Assembly (NCBI GenBank): GCA_023395255.1
Contig: JAEWZN010000003.1
Span: 186,001 to 250,000, forward strand
Length of the DNA: 64,000 bases
Direction: 5' to 3'
From: Deferribacteres bacterium
GTDB lineage: Bacteria > Chrysiogenota > Deferribacteres > Deferribacterales > Geovibrionaceae
Below the pieces are notes generated by a model. That model saw nothing but the letters and a program-made list of their open reading frames with translations. It was not told the origin of the DNA and made no database searches. The first letter of the stretch is position 1. Each line of letters begins with the position of its first letter. Of the stretch, positions 19,662-31,019 are shown piece by piece. Both the position numbers and the translations under genes were made by a program.

Positions 19662-20759
19662 ATGAGTCTTGAAAAGAAATTAGCCAAACTTATATGCGAA
19701 TACAGCCTGTCCTTAAGAAAAGGGGATATACTTCTGATCCGTGCGGAAACGGTGAGTGAGCCTCTTATAAAGGAAATATATGCAAAAACCCTTGAAACCG
19801 GAGCTTATCCTGTTCTGCGTCTGGCATTTTCCGGTCAGCAGTCTGTCTTTTACAAACATGCGGAGAAAGACCAGCTTGAGTTCATACCGCAGAGCGTGTG
19901 GGCTGATACTCACAATGTAACCGCATCAATATACATAGATGCCACTGACAACACCAAACAGCTTACCGGGGCTGATAAGTCGAAGATAGCCGCATACGCC
20001 AAATCATACGCAAAAGTGCGTGAGGTGCTTATGGACAGGGAACAGAAAGGTGAGTTCCGCTGGTCGCTCTGCCCTTATCCCACCGCAGCGATGGCGCAGG
20101 ATGCCGAAATGTCTCTGGATGAGTACACTGAGTTTGTTTACCGCGCATGCAGACTGCACGAGGATGATCCGGTAGCCGCGTGGAGATCGGTTGATGAATA
20201 TCAGCAGAAAATAACTGGCCTCCTCAACGGAACTAAGGAGCTCCGCATAGTGGGAAACAAGACAGACATCACATTCAATGTTGACGGCCGCAAATGGATT
20301 AACTGCAACGGACACCACAACATGCCGGACGGAGAGGTTTTCACCAGCCCCGTGGAGGACGGAGTAAACGGTTCCATATACTTTGACGTACCCACATCTT
20401 ACATGGGTGTGGAAGCGGGCGGAATAACCCTCAAAATTGAAAAAGGCAAAATCATGGAGGCTCACGCCGAAAAAGGGAACGACTTTCTCCAGTCTGTTCT
20501 TGAAACAGACGAAGGTTCGCGCTTCATAGGCGAAATAGCCTTCGGTCTTAACGAATCCATCACCAAACCCACAAAAAACATCCTGTTTGATGAAAAAATA
20601 GGCCGCACAATCCATATGGCTGTCGGAGCCTCATACCCCGAAGCGGGCGGAAAAAACAAATCCGGCATTCACTGGGACATGATAAAGGCTATGGAAGACG
20701 GAAAGGCTTATCTGGACGGGAGACTTGTTTTTGAAAACGGAAAATTTACGGGTATGTAA
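19662..20759 (+). CDS. M29-family aminopeptidase
   Basis: A 365-residue protein of the thermophilic metalloprotease family (AmpS/PepS/aminopeptidase T). The metal-ligand segments are visible: NMPDGEVFTSP, SYMGVEAGG, HMAVGASYPEAGG and HWDMI. These enzymes remove N-terminal residues using two divalent metal ions. GGGGAG lies 6 bases before the ATG at 19662, which was chosen over an upstream ATG (19626) that would add 12 atypical residues. It is followed after 3 bases by an alcohol dehydrogenase gene and both are probably one transcript. Confidence 0.9.
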   Translation: MSLEKKLAKLICEYSLSLRKGDILLIRAETVSEPLIKEIYAKTLETGAYPVLRLAFSGQQSVFYKHAEKDQLEFIPQSVWADTHNVTASIYIDATDNTKQLTGADKSKIAAYAKSYAKVREVLMDREQKGEFRWSLCPYPTAAMAQDAEMSLDEYTEFVYRACRLHEDDPVAAWRSVDEYQQKITGLLNGTKELRIVGNKTDITFNVDGRKWINCNGHHNMPDGEVFTSPVEDGVNGSIYFDVPTSYMGVEAGGITLKIEKGKIMEAHAEKGNDFLQSVLETDEGSRFIGEIAFGLNESITKPTKNILFDEKIGRTIHMAVGASYPEAGGKNKSGIHWDMIKAMEDGKAYLDGRLVFENGKFTGM

Positions 20760-20762
20760 GCC

Positions 20763-21851
20763 ATGAGCTATATATTTTCGTTCCAGAGCCCTGTGGAGGC
20801 TTTTTTCGGCTTCGGCAGCATAGAAAAAATCAAAGAACTGATGGCGCCATTCAGAACCATAGGCATAGTTTCAGGGCGGACTTCCCTTGATGCCACAGGG
20901 ATGAGGGCGTTTCTTGAGGCTGAGCTTGCTGGTAAGCAGCTTCACTTTTTTTCAGAGGTGGAGGAAAACCCGTCAATAAATACGATAATACGCGGCGGCA
21001 CATTCATGCGCAGCGCCAGATGCGAGGCTGTGATAGCAGTGGGGGGCGGAAGCCCTCTTGATGCTGCGAAGTCGATAGCGGTGTTTGCTGCAAATAACGA
21101 CAGCTTCTATGAGCTTCTGGCAAAAAAAGATATGCCCAACAAACCCCTGCCCGTGCTCGCCGTACCCACCACATGCGGCACTGGCAGTGAGATGAACGCT
21201 TATTCCATCATTACCGATGCCGAGAAGACCGATAAAATAAATTTCACCAAGCCATGCATGTTCCCGAAATGGGCGGTTCTGGATCCCGGACTGCTGAAAA
21301 CACTGAACGAGCGCACACTCCTTGCCACTGTGTTTGATGCGTTCACTCACTCAATGGAGGGGCTTATCTCCCTCCGTGCGAACCCTTTCAGCGATATGTG
21401 CGCCATGACTTCAATGGAGCTCATTCTGGCAACTCTTTCGGCGGCGGAAGATCTCAAGGACGACCGTGCGCTGGCTAATTTTATGTATGCTTCGTCCCTT
21501 GCGGGCACTGTGATTCTGCATACGGGAACCACCCTCCTGCACAGTCTGGGTTATTACCTGACAAACAATAAGAAAATCCATCACGGTACAGCAAATGCAA
21601 TGCTGATTCCGTGCTTTATGGAAATGCTCCGTGAAAAAGGTGTGCAGAAGTTCGGCGTTATTCCGTCACTGTTTGAGAAGCATGGCTTTGATCTGGATTT
21701 CTGGCTGGAAAGGCTTGGTGCTGAGTCTCTCAGCAGCGTTCTCAGTATGGAGGAAAAGTCTGTGATGGCCGCTTATGCTTTGGGTAAACCGAATATGAAG
21801 TCCACCCCGTTTGAGGCGGATGCTGACTATGTGGTGAGGAAACTGGTTTAG
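20763..21851 (+). CDS. Iron-containing (group III) alcohol dehydrogenase
   Basis: A 362-residue member of the Fe-ADH family. It has the NAD-binding GGGSPLDAAK, the PTTCGTGSE segment, and metal-ligand histidines in FDAFTHSMEG and LLHSLGYY...KIHHGTAN. The family reduces aldehydes or oxidises alcohols with NAD(P)H; butanol dehydrogenase-like members are about this length. The substrate cannot be told. The gene lies directly behind the aminopeptidase and its stop overlaps the end of the convergent transglycosylase gene by 4 bases. Confidence 0.9.
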   Translation: MSYIFSFQSPVEAFFGFGSIEKIKELMAPFRTIGIVSGRTSLDATGMRAFLEAELAGKQLHFFSEVEENPSINTIIRGGTFMRSARCEAVIAVGGGSPLDAAKSIAVFAANNDSFYELLAKKDMPNKPLPVLAVPTTCGTGSEMNAYSIITDAEKTDKINFTKPCMFPKWAVLDPGLLKTLNERTLLATVFDAFTHSMEGLISLRANPFSDMCAMTSMELILATLSAAEDLKDDRALANFMYASSLAGTVILHTGTTLLHSLGYYLTNNKKIHHGTANAMLIPCFMEMLREKGVQKFGVIPSLFEKHGFDLDFWLERLGAESLSSVLSMEEKSVMAAYALGKPNMKSTPFEADADYVVRKLV

Positions 21852-22441
21852 TCCTGCCCTGCAACCTGACTGTAGCGGTACATTATTTTTTTGACGTACC
21901 GCTGCGTCTCCCCGAAATCGGGCACTCTGTTGCCTCTGGATGAAACAGTGTAAGGCCCTGCGTTGTATGCGGAAAGAGCCAGTTCAGTATTATTGAACCT
22001 TCTTAGCTGGATGGAGAGGTATTTTATCCCCGCTTCAAGGTTTGTGTCCATATCAAACGGGTCCTGCCCGCCCATATCACCGAAAGTTATAGGCATAAGC
22101 TGCATAAGCCCCATAGCCCCGGTTCTGGATATAGCAAACTTATTGTACTTTGATTCCACATCGATCACGATTTTAACAAGGTCAGGATCTACCCCGTATT
22201 TATCGGAATAATGTTCAGCTTTTTCGTTGATCAGTTCTCTGGGTATTTCTCTGAAAGCCACACCCGAAACCAGCACGACATGACGGACAAGATAATATAC
22301 ACTGATTGTTCTTGTCTTTATATGAAAAGGGTTTAGAAACGCTTTGGGATTAAGGGTGGTCAGAAATGTGCATGTATTCAGCAGGAAGACATAGAGGATA
22401 AACGCCAACAGGATTTTTTTATAAATAGAGATAAGCTTCAT
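21848..22441 (-). CDS. Lytic transglycosylase (SLT domain)
   Basis: A 197-residue protein with one N-terminal hydrophobic segment (about residues 8-28, signal or anchor) and a C-terminal SLT domain: catalytic Glu in DVESKYN, the GAMGLMQLMP motif, NLEAGIKYL, and ALSAYNAGP. These enzymes cleave peptidoglycan to 1,6-anhydromuramic products. The short size suggests an MltC/SLT-type membrane-anchored form with no extra domains. It is divergent from metF and transcribed alone. Confidence 0.92.
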   Translation of the reverse strand: MKLISIYKKILLAFILYVFLLNTCTFLTTLNPKAFLNPFHIKTRTISVYYLVRHVVLVSGVAFREIPRELINEKAEHYSDKYGVDPDLVKIVIDVESKYNKFAISRTGAMGLMQLMPITFGDMGGQDPFDMDTNLEAGIKYLSIQLRRFNNTELALSAYNAGPYTVSSRGNRVPDFGETQRYVKKIMYRYSQVAGQD

Positions 22442-22521
22442 CTGTAATGACTATTTCATAAATATTTCTTGCAGTCAACGCATTCTGCGGTTATTTTTCA
22501 TTAAACATCCGGAGAAGTCCC

Positions 22522-23370
22522 ATGAAAATTATTGATATAATAAATTCAAAACGCACAATATCTTTCGAATTTTTCCCCCCTAAAAAAGAGGAGGCGGAAT
22601 CAGTTCTTTTTGATACAATTTCTCAGTTAAAAAAATACAACCCCGATTTTGTCTCCGTAACTTACGGAGCAGGGGGGAGCACCACTGAAAAAACTGTGGA
22701 ATGGATACGCAGAACCCGCATGGATTATGGTCTTGAGGTCATGATGCACCTCACATGCATAGCCGCAACGGGTGAGGTGATTCAGTCTGTCACATCCGAG
22801 CTTAACTCAATAGGCGTTAAGAATATTCTGGCTCTCAGGGGCGATGTTCCGCAGGATATGAACCCGGATGAGATAAGCAAGGAGTTCGAGTACGCATCAG
22901 ATCTGGTTAAATTCCTTAAAAAAAGCGGGGATTACAGCGTCGGCGTGGCATGCTACCCCGAAGGGCATGTGCAGACAAGAAATCTGGACAAGGAGTTGGA
23001 ACATCTTAAGCTTAAACAGGATCTTGGTGCAGATTTTGCAATAACCCAGCTGTTTTTTGTGAATGACTACTTCTACAGGTTCATAGAAAAGTGTGAAAAG
23101 GCAGGGATAACCATCCCGGTGATTGCAGGTGTTATGCCTATCACCAATATATCACAGGTCATCCGTTTTACCCAGATGTGCGGTGTTGAGGTTCCTTCCT
23201 CAATTGTCAGTGCTATGGAGGGCAAAAGCGATGAGGATATGTTCTCCCTCGGTGTGGACTATGCTGTTAAACAGTGCGAATGCCTCTGGAAAAACGGTGT
23301 GAGGGGCATCCACTTCTATACCCTAAACCGCTCCGGCGCAACGGAAGAGGTTCTCAAGAGGCTGTTTTAA
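22522..23370 (+). CDS. metF: 5,10-Methylenetetrahydrofolate reductase
   Basis: A 282-residue FAD-dependent reductase making 5-methyl-THF for methionine synthesis. It shows the family patterns SFEFFPPKKEE, VSVTYGAGGST, HLTCIA, LALRGD, VGVACYPEGH, and ADFAITQLFF with PVIAGVMPI. Length is that of MetF. GGAGAAG lies ahead of the ATG. Its TAA overlaps the ATG of the next gene (TAATG), so the following radical SAM gene is translationally coupled. Confidence 0.95.
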   Translation: MKIIDIINSKRTISFEFFPPKKEEAESVLFDTISQLKKYNPDFVSVTYGAGGSTTEKTVEWIRRTRMDYGLEVMMHLTCIAATGEVIQSVTSELNSIGVKNILALRGDVPQDMNPDEISKEFEYASDLVKFLKKSGDYSVGVACYPEGHVQTRNLDKELEHLKLKQDLGADFAITQLFFVNDYFYRFIEKCEKAGITIPVIAGVMPITNISQVIRFTQMCGVEVPSSIVSAMEGKSDEDMFSLGVDYAVKQCECLWKNGVRGIHFYTLNRSGATEEVLKRLF

Positions 23371-24251
23371 TGAGCATGCCGCATCACACGGAACCACTCT
23401 ACAGACCGCCCAGCGAGGCGGACTCTCTTATATTTCAGATAACGGAAGGCTGCTCATACAACAAGTGCGCCTTCTGCGGCATGTATATTGATAAGCCTTT
23501 CCGCATAAAGCCTTTAGATGATGTTCTCGCAGAAATAAACAGAATACCTGAATCTTACGCCCGCCATGTTCACCGGGTTTTTCTTGCAGACGGTGACGGA
23601 GTGATCTACCCCACCGCAGAACTGGCTGTGATTCTGGATGCTCTCACTGCAAAATTCCCTTCCTTACGAAGAATAAGCAGCTACGCAGGTCCGCAGGCTC
23701 TGATGAAAAAGAGCGCTGCGGAATGGAAGCTTCTCAGAGAGAAAGGGCTCAGGCTGCTGTATTTCGGTTTGGAGAGCGCTGACAACAGAGTGTTGGAACT
23801 GATGAACAAAGGAATGAAAGCGAACAAACTTCTCCCTAAGGTTCAGTTAATTAAAGAGCAGGAGATCGATTTTTCGGTCATGGTTATTCTTGGCGGCGGC
23901 GGAAGAATGCTCAGCCGTCAGCATATGGAAGAAACCACGGCATGGCTGAACGCTGCGAAACCTAAATATGTATCGCTCCTGACACTTTTCCTGAGACGCA
24001 GACGCGACTATTTTGACAGCATAGAAAAACCACGCATAGGTGATCTTATTGATGAAATCAGGCGTTTCGTTTCCGGTATTAATGAAGGCGCAATGATTTT
24101 CCGCTCCAACCATGTGTCAAACTTTGTACCACTTGAAGGCGTTCTGCCGAGGGATAAGGGAAAACTTCTTGCAAGGGTTGATGAAACAGAGAAATTCCTC
24201 CGTACACGCGGTATGCTTGATAAATACCCTGATTTTTATGAGGAGTTTTAA
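23370..24251 (+). CDS. Radical SAM protein (Elp3/B12-independent type)
   Basis: About 293 residues. The cluster motif CSYNKCAFCGMY gives CX4CX2C spacing, as in a group of short bacterial radical SAM proteins related to the Elp3-type fold. FLADGDGVIYP and YFGLESADNRVL are the SAM-contacting strands. The start is the ATG at 23370 in the TAATG overlap with metF; an upstream in-frame ATG at 23274 lies inside metF. It is coupled in the same way to the futalosine hydrolase-like gene. The substrate is unknown; location next to a menaquinone gene is only suggestive, since the sequence is not MqnC or MqnE. Confidence 0.85.
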   Translation: MSMPHHTEPLYRPPSEADSLIFQITEGCSYNKCAFCGMYIDKPFRIKPLDDVLAEINRIPESYARHVHRVFLADGDGVIYPTAELAVILDALTAKFPSLRRISSYAGPQALMKKSAAEWKLLREKGLRLLYFGLESADNRVLELMNKGMKANKLLPKVQLIKEQEIDFSVMVILGGGGRMLSRQHMEETTAWLNAAKPKYVSLLTLFLRRRRDYFDSIEKPRIGDLIDEIRRFVSGINEGAMIFRSNHVSNFVPLEGVLPRDKGKLLARVDETEKFLRTRGMLDKYPDFYEEF

Positions 24252-24877
24252 TGATTCTGCTTTTTCCCACGGTGAACGAACTGTACGGCTCATTGGGCAA
24301 AATCACTCTTAATGAATGGAAATACGGCATTCCATGCGGAGAGTGGCGCGGGATGCGTGTTTTTGTCACAGGGGTGAGCAAAACCAATGCTGCCTTTGCC
24401 TCTGCTTTAATCTTCTCTGAAATACATCCCGAAGAGGCTCTTCTGGCGGGAATATGCGGTGCTTACAGGCAGAGCGGGCTGAAAACAGGGGATATTGTGA
24501 GCGTAGTTAAAGACTGGTTCGTGGATGAGGCATTGTTAATAGACTCTGAAATAAGGCTTCTTGGTGAGGAGGGCTTTCCGGTATGTGAGAATAATTTTAC
24601 TATATTTGAAAAAATACCTTCTCTGAGCAGTGCCGAATCCAATACTGTGTCACTTCTCAGTTCGTGTGATCTGCTTGCAAATATCTATTATGATAAAACA
24701 AATGCGGCAGTGGAGAATATGGAGGGCGCTCCGGTGGGTCTGTCCGCTGTGCGCTGCGGTGTGAAGACAATGCAGGTAAGAAGCGTTTCAAATTATTGCG
24801 GTGAAAGAATAAATCAGGAATGGGACATTAAGTCCGCTTTCCGTTCATTAGCTTCCTTTTTTCAAAGTACATTCTAA
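24251..24877 (+). CDS. mqnB: Futalosine hydrolase-like nucleoside phosphorylase-fold protein
   Basis: A 208-residue member of the purine nucleoside phosphorylase (PNP/UDP) fold. It shows ALLAGICGAYRQSGLKTGDIV, the VENMEGAPVG loop with the ribose-binding Met-Glu pair, and SVSNYCGER near the C terminus. These are the features of MqnB, which hydrolyses futalosine in the futalosine route to menaquinone. MTA/SAH nucleosidase is the other option, but its length and motif spacing fit less well. The start overlaps the previous stop (TAATG). It is the last gene of the metF operon. Confidence 0.78.
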   Translation: MILLFPTVNELYGSLGKITLNEWKYGIPCGEWRGMRVFVTGVSKTNAAFASALIFSEIHPEEALLAGICGAYRQSGLKTGDIVSVVKDWFVDEALLIDSEIRLLGEEGFPVCENNFTIFEKIPSLSSAESNTVSLLSSCDLLANIYYDKTNAAVENMEGAPVGLSAVRCGVKTMQVRSVSNYCGERINQEWDIKSAFRSLASFFQSTF

Positions 24878-25175
24878 AACAGTCTGTAAGTTCTAAAAAC
24901 CTGATAAACAATAACTCTTGTGCTATTTTAAAAAGTCTGCAAACCATTTCAGATTATGGAAAATATCGCTGTTTTTCGGTGTTAAAAACCATAATAACAG
25001 TTTAACTTATCCTCTTTCATAATGACGTTATGAATGATTGGTTTATATAAGTATCTGGTATATAAACAAAGAAAAAGTGTTTGATTATATTATGAAAACT
25101 TATATTGCCAGTTGACACTTATAATAAATTATGTTTTTATATTTGAGCCATATAAGAAAAAAATGGGGGACTTTC
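24878..25175. other. AT-rich promoter region ahead of the propionyl-CoA operon
   Basis: About 300 AT-rich bases between the futalosine hydrolase gene and the carboxylase operon. It must hold the operon promoter; a TTGACA occurs near 25113 but no well-spaced -10 follows, so the promoter is not assigned. No stem-loop followed by T was found, and no riboswitch was recognised. Confidence 0.4.
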
Positions 25176-26720
25176 ATGAAAGAGAAAATCAAAAAGTTCC
25201 AGGAGCTTAACAGTATTGCAGAACTGGGAGGCGGCCTGGACAGGATCAAGAAACAGCACGAGCAGGGCAAGCTCAGCGCCCGCGAAAGGATCGATAAACT
25301 CCTTGATAAAGGTACTTTCGTTGAGCTTGATAAGTTCGTGGTTCACAGATGCACCAACTTCGGCATGGAAAAGAGCAAAGTCTTCGGCGACGGTGTTGTT
25401 ACAGGCTATGGAAAGATCAACGGAAGAACTGTCTTTGTTTTTTCTCAGGATTTTACTGTTCTCGGTGGTTCTCTTTCCGAAATGTTCGCCAAAAAAATCT
25501 GCAAAATCATGGACAAAGCCATCGAACTCGGCTGCCCGGTCATCGGCCTTAACGACTCAGGCGGCGCAAGGATTCACGAAGGTGTTATGTCCCTTGCCGG
25601 TTATGCCGACATTTTCCTCAGAAACACCCTTTCCTCAGGTGTTGTTCCCCAGATAAGCGCTATCATGGGGCCCTGCGCTGGCGGCGCGGTTTACTCTCCC
25701 GCACTTACGGACTTCACCTTCATGGTTAAGGATACAAGCTACATGTTCATCACCGGTCCTGAGGTTGTTAAAACCGTTACCAGTGAGGATGTGACAAAAG
25801 AGCAGCTTGGCGGAGCAATGACCCACAACTCAAAAAGCGGGGTTGCTCACTTCGCCACTGAGAACGATGAGGATTGTCTTCTTAAAATCAGAGAGCTTTT
25901 CAGCTTCATCCCCTCCAACAACATGGAGGAAGCGCCCATCGTCCCCACTAAGGACGACCCCAACAGAACCGAAATTTCAATTCACGATATAATACCTGTT
26001 GATGCCAACAAACCTTACGATATGCATGAACTCATCCAGAAAATTGTGGATGACGGCAACTTCTTTGAGATACAGGAGCATTTCGCGAAAAACATAATCA
26101 TAGGCTTCTGCCGCCTCAACGGCAGGACAGTGGGCATAGTTGCCAACCAGCCTGCGATTATGGCCGGTGCTCTTGACATCGACTCATCAGTCAAAGCGGC
26201 AAGGTTCGTCCGTTTCTGCGATGCTTTCAACATCCCGCTGCTTACCCTTGTGGATGTGCCCGGCTTCATGCCCGGCGTGGCGCAGGAATACGGCGGAATA
26301 ATCCGCCACGGCGCAAAACTCCTTTACGCTTACTGCGAATCCACAGTGCCTAAAGTTACTGTCATCACCAGAAAGGCTTACGGCGGCGCATATGACGTTC
26401 TCAGTTCCAAACATGTTAGGGGCGATATAAACTACGCTTACCCCACCGCGGAAATAGCAGTTATGGGGCCGGACGGCGCAGCGCAGATTCTCTATAAAAA
26501 AGAGATTACCAGCGCCAGTGACCCCGCCGCCCTCCAGAAACAGAAGGTTGACGAGTACAGAGAAACCTTTGCCAACCCTTACAGGGCTGCGGAACTTGGC
26601 TTTATAGATGAGATAATTCTGCCTGAACTGACAAGGCAGAAAGTAATTCAGGCTTTTGAGCTTCTTGCGAACAAAAGGCAGTCTAACCCGCCCAAGAAGC
26701 ACGACAACCTGCCGCTTTAA
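25176..26720 (+). CDS. pccB: Propionyl-CoA carboxylase, carboxyltransferase (beta) subunit
   Basis: About 514 residues with the two crotonase-like halves of biotin-dependent acyl-CoA carboxyltransferases. Motifs include KGTFVELD, the oxyanion-hole segments [11 protein letters not shown] and [12 protein letters not shown], and VDVPGFMPG with [11 protein letters not shown]. It transfers CO2 from carboxybiotin to propionyl-CoA, giving methylmalonyl-CoA; a methylmalonyl-CoA decarboxylase alpha role is the alternative. The neighbouring biotin carboxylase favours the carboxylase. The start at 25176 has GGGGGA ahead; an upstream ATG (25131) is less likely. It opens an operon with biotin carboxylase, BCCP, mutase and MeaB. 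Confidence 0.92.
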   Translation: MKEKIKKFQELNSIAELGGGLDRIKKQHEQGKLSARERIDKLLDKGTFVELDKFVVHRCTNFGMEKSKVFGDGVVTGYGKINGRTVFVFSQDFTVLGGSLSEMFAKKICKIMDKAIELGCPVIGLNDSGGARIHEGVMSLAGYADIFLRNTLSSGVVPQISAIMGPCAGGAVYSPALTDFTFMVKDTSYMFITGPEVVKTVTSEDVTKEQLGGAMTHNSKSGVAHFATENDEDCLLKIRELFSFIPSNNMEEAPIVPTKDDPNRTEISIHDIIPVDANKPYDMHELIQKIVDDGNFFEIQEHFAKNIIIGFCRLNGRTVGIVANQPAIMAGALDIDSSVKAARFVRFCDAFNIPLLTLVDVPGFMPGVAQEYGGIIRHGAKLLYAYCESTVPKVTVITRKAYGGAYDVLSSKHVRGDINYAYPTAEIAVMGPDGAAQILYKKEITSASDPAALQKQKVDEYRETFANPYRAAELGFIDEIILPELTRQKVIQAFELLANKRQSNPPKKHDNLPL

Positions 26721-26732
26721 GAGGAGGACAAA

Positions 26733-28253
26733 ATGCCTGATATTAAAAAGATACTTGTCGCCAACAGAGGCGAAATAGCCATAAGGGTTTTCAGAACCTG
26801 CCGCAGGCTTGGCATAAAAACCGTTGCCATATACACTAATGCGGACAGAACAGCCCCCCACGTGAGGTATGCTGACGAGGCTTACTGCATTTCTGAGGCG
26901 GAAAACGATACGAGCTACCTGAAAGCCGATAAAATAATCGAAATCGCAAAGCAAACAGGAGCGGCCATTCACCCCGGCTACGGGTTTTACTCTGAGAACC
27001 CCACGTTTGTTCAGCGTCTTGAGGAGGAAGGCATAATCTTCATCGGCCCCTCCGCAGAACACATCAAGCTCATGGGCTCCAAAACCGGCGCAAGAAACGC
27101 AATGGTTGAGGCGGGTGTGCCTGTTGTTCCCGGAACCAAGAACGCTATACGCGACGTTGAAGAGGCGAAGAAAACTGCGCGCGAAGTCGGTTATCCCATA
27201 ATGCTGAAAGCCGTTCACGGCGGCGGCGGAAAAGGGATGAGGCTTGTTAAGAGTGAGGAAGACTTCGAATCATCTTTCCGTATGGCCTCCTCCGAGGCTG
27301 CAAACGCCTTCGGCAACGGGGATATGTACATTGAGAAGTTCATCATAGGCCCGCACCATGTTGAGATACAGGTTCTGGGCGATAAGCACGGCAATGCGCT
27401 TCACCTCTTTGAGCGTGAATGCTCAATCCAGCGCCGCCACCAGAAGGTCATAGAAGAGGCTCCGTCACCCTTCATAAACGATGCCACAAGGGCGAAGATG
27501 TATGATGTTGCGGTGAAGGCTGTTAAGGCTATCGGCTATTACAGCGCTGGAACCATGGAGTTCATCGTCGGTGAGGATCAGAACTTCTATTTCCTTGAAA
27601 TGAACACAAGGCTTCAGGTTGAGCACCCCATAACGGAGATGATCACAGGGGTCGATATAGTGACCGAGATGATCAAGGTTGCCGAAGGGAAAACCCTCAC
27701 CTACAAGCAGGAAGAGATAGTCAGGAACGGACACGCTATTGAGTGCAGGATCTACGCAGAAGATCCCAGCAACAACTTTGCTCCCTCACCGGGGCTCATC
27801 ACCGTGTACGAAACTCCGGGCGGTCCGAACGTAAGGGTGGAAAGCGGAGCCTTCGCTGGCTACGAAGTTCCCCTTTACTATGACCCTATGATAGCTAAAG
27901 TGTGCTCCTTCGGCAAAACAAGAGAGAGCGCTATCATAGCCATGAAAAGGATACTTACAGAATACAAGGTATCGGGCATTAAAACATCCATACCGTTCCA
28001 CCAGCGTGTGCTTAAGAACGAAACTTTCCTTGCGGGCAACTATGACACCGGCTTCATCGATTCTAAGTTCGACATGGAAGATCTTCAACGTAAAGAACAG
28101 AAGGATCCCTCTGTTGCGCTCATCGCTGCTGCTATCAAGCAGCTTCTGAGTGAGAAGATCTCAGCCCAGCGCTCCGTCACCAGAAGGGATGTGGGCGAAA
28201 GCAACTGGAAACGCTTCGGAAGGCTGACAAGCCTCGGAAACAGGCTCGGATAA
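26733..28253 (+). CDS. pccA: Propionyl-CoA carboxylase, biotin carboxylase subunit
   Basis: A 506-residue ATP-grasp enzyme that carboxylates biotin with bicarbonate and ATP. It shows ILVANRGEIA, HPGYGFYSEN, the Gly-rich loop HGGGGKGM, RECSIQRRHQK, and FLEMNTRLQVEHP. It ends about 450 residues after the start with an extra 50-residue tail that has no biotin-attachment site, so biotin is carried by the separate protein encoded next. A good ribosome binding site (GAGGAGGA) sits 12 bases after pccB. Confidence 0.93.
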   Translation: MPDIKKILVANRGEIAIRVFRTCRRLGIKTVAIYTNADRTAPHVRYADEAYCISEAENDTSYLKADKIIEIAKQTGAAIHPGYGFYSENPTFVQRLEEEGIIFIGPSAEHIKLMGSKTGARNAMVEAGVPVVPGTKNAIRDVEEAKKTAREVGYPIMLKAVHGGGGKGMRLVKSEEDFESSFRMASSEAANAFGNGDMYIEKFIIGPHHVEIQVLGDKHGNALHLFERECSIQRRHQKVIEEAPSPFINDATRAKMYDVAVKAVKAIGYYSAGTMEFIVGEDQNFYFLEMNTRLQVEHPITEMITGVDIVTEMIKVAEGKTLTYKQEEIVRNGHAIECRIYAEDPSNNFAPSPGLITVYETPGGPNVRVESGAFAGYEVPLYYDPMIAKVCSFGKTRESAIIAMKRILTEYKVSGIKTSIPFHQRVLKNETFLAGNYDTGFIDSKFDMEDLQRKEQKDPSVALIAAAIKQLLSEKISAQRSVTRRDVGESNWKRFGRLTSLGNRLG

Positions 28254-28263
28254 GGGGTGGATA

Positions 28264-28782
28264 ATGATAACTAAAAGACAGTACTTCGCAACGGTTGATA
28301 AAGGCGAGCAGGAATACACCATAGACATTGTGGAGGAGACCTCGAATGTGTTCACCGTCAGTATTGACGGCAAAACAAGCACGGTTGACTTCGCGCGCAT
28401 GGGCGACAATCTGTACTCGATCATTATTGACGGATGCTCTTACGATATAGACATAACCGAAAAAGGGGACAACTTTTCTGTTCTTATGGGAGGCGACCAC
28501 TTTGATGTTGAGGTTCTTGATGAGATGAAGCGTCTCATGAAGCTCCGCACATCGGCAGGGCTTGAAGGCCGTCAGGTTATAGAGGCGCAGATGCCCGGAA
28601 TGATCTGGAAGGTTCTTGTGGAGCCTGAGCAGGAAGTCAAGGCAGGACAGCCGCTTATGATCCTCGTTGCAATGAAGATGGAAAACGAGATCAAAGCACC
28701 TAAGGACGGAGTTGTTCAGGAGCTTTTCGTTAAGCCGGATCAGACTGTTGCAGCCGGAGATAAGCTCGCGGTTGTGGAATAG
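28264..28782 (+). CDS. Biotin carboxyl carrier protein
   Basis: A 172-residue protein. Its C-terminal 80 residues form a biotinyl domain with the biotin-attachment sequence AMKMENEI (Lys in MKM). The N-terminal half is a beta-rich linker region as in the BCCP-like part of propionyl-CoA carboxylases. It shuttles carboxybiotin between the biotin carboxylase and the carboxyltransferase encoded upstream. The distance from the previous gene is 10 bases with GGGGTGG as ribosome binding site. Confidence 0.9.
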   Translation: MITKRQYFATVDKGEQEYTIDIVEETSNVFTVSIDGKTSTVDFARMGDNLYSIIIDGCSYDIDITEKGDNFSVLMGGDHFDVEVLDEMKRLMKLRTSAGLEGRQVIEAQMPGMIWKVLVEPEQEVKAGQPLMILVAMKMENEIKAPKDGVVQELFVKPDQTVAAGDKLAVVE

Positions 28783-28821
28783 ACGGAGTTTAAAATTTAA
28801 ACTTGTAATGATATAGTTGAA

Positions 28822-28855
28822 GGGAGAGCCGGGAACGGTTCTCCCATCGCTTTTT
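28822..28855 (+). terminator. Stem-loop between the carboxylase and mutase genes
   Basis: A 10-bp stem (GGGAGAGCCG/CGGTTCTCCC, one G-T pair) is closed by a GGAA tetraloop and followed, 5 bases on, by TTTTT. It may be a weak terminator or attenuator, or a processing site that sets the ratio of upstream to downstream mRNA. Confidence 0.5.
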
Positions 28856-28871
28856 AAACGGAGAAAACAAC

Positions 28872-31018
<2,147 letters not shown>

Positions 31019-31019
<1 letters not shown>

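Noticed and set aside
25113-25145. Promoter TTGACA ahead of pccB
   Set aside because: The -35 box is perfect but no acceptable -10 box lies 15-19 bases downstream, so it was not listed as a promoter.
26187-27218. A long open frame (343 codons) on the minus strand across the pccB/pccA junction
   Set aside because: It is antisense to two clear enzyme genes, has no family resemblance, and arises from the codon pattern of the plus strand.
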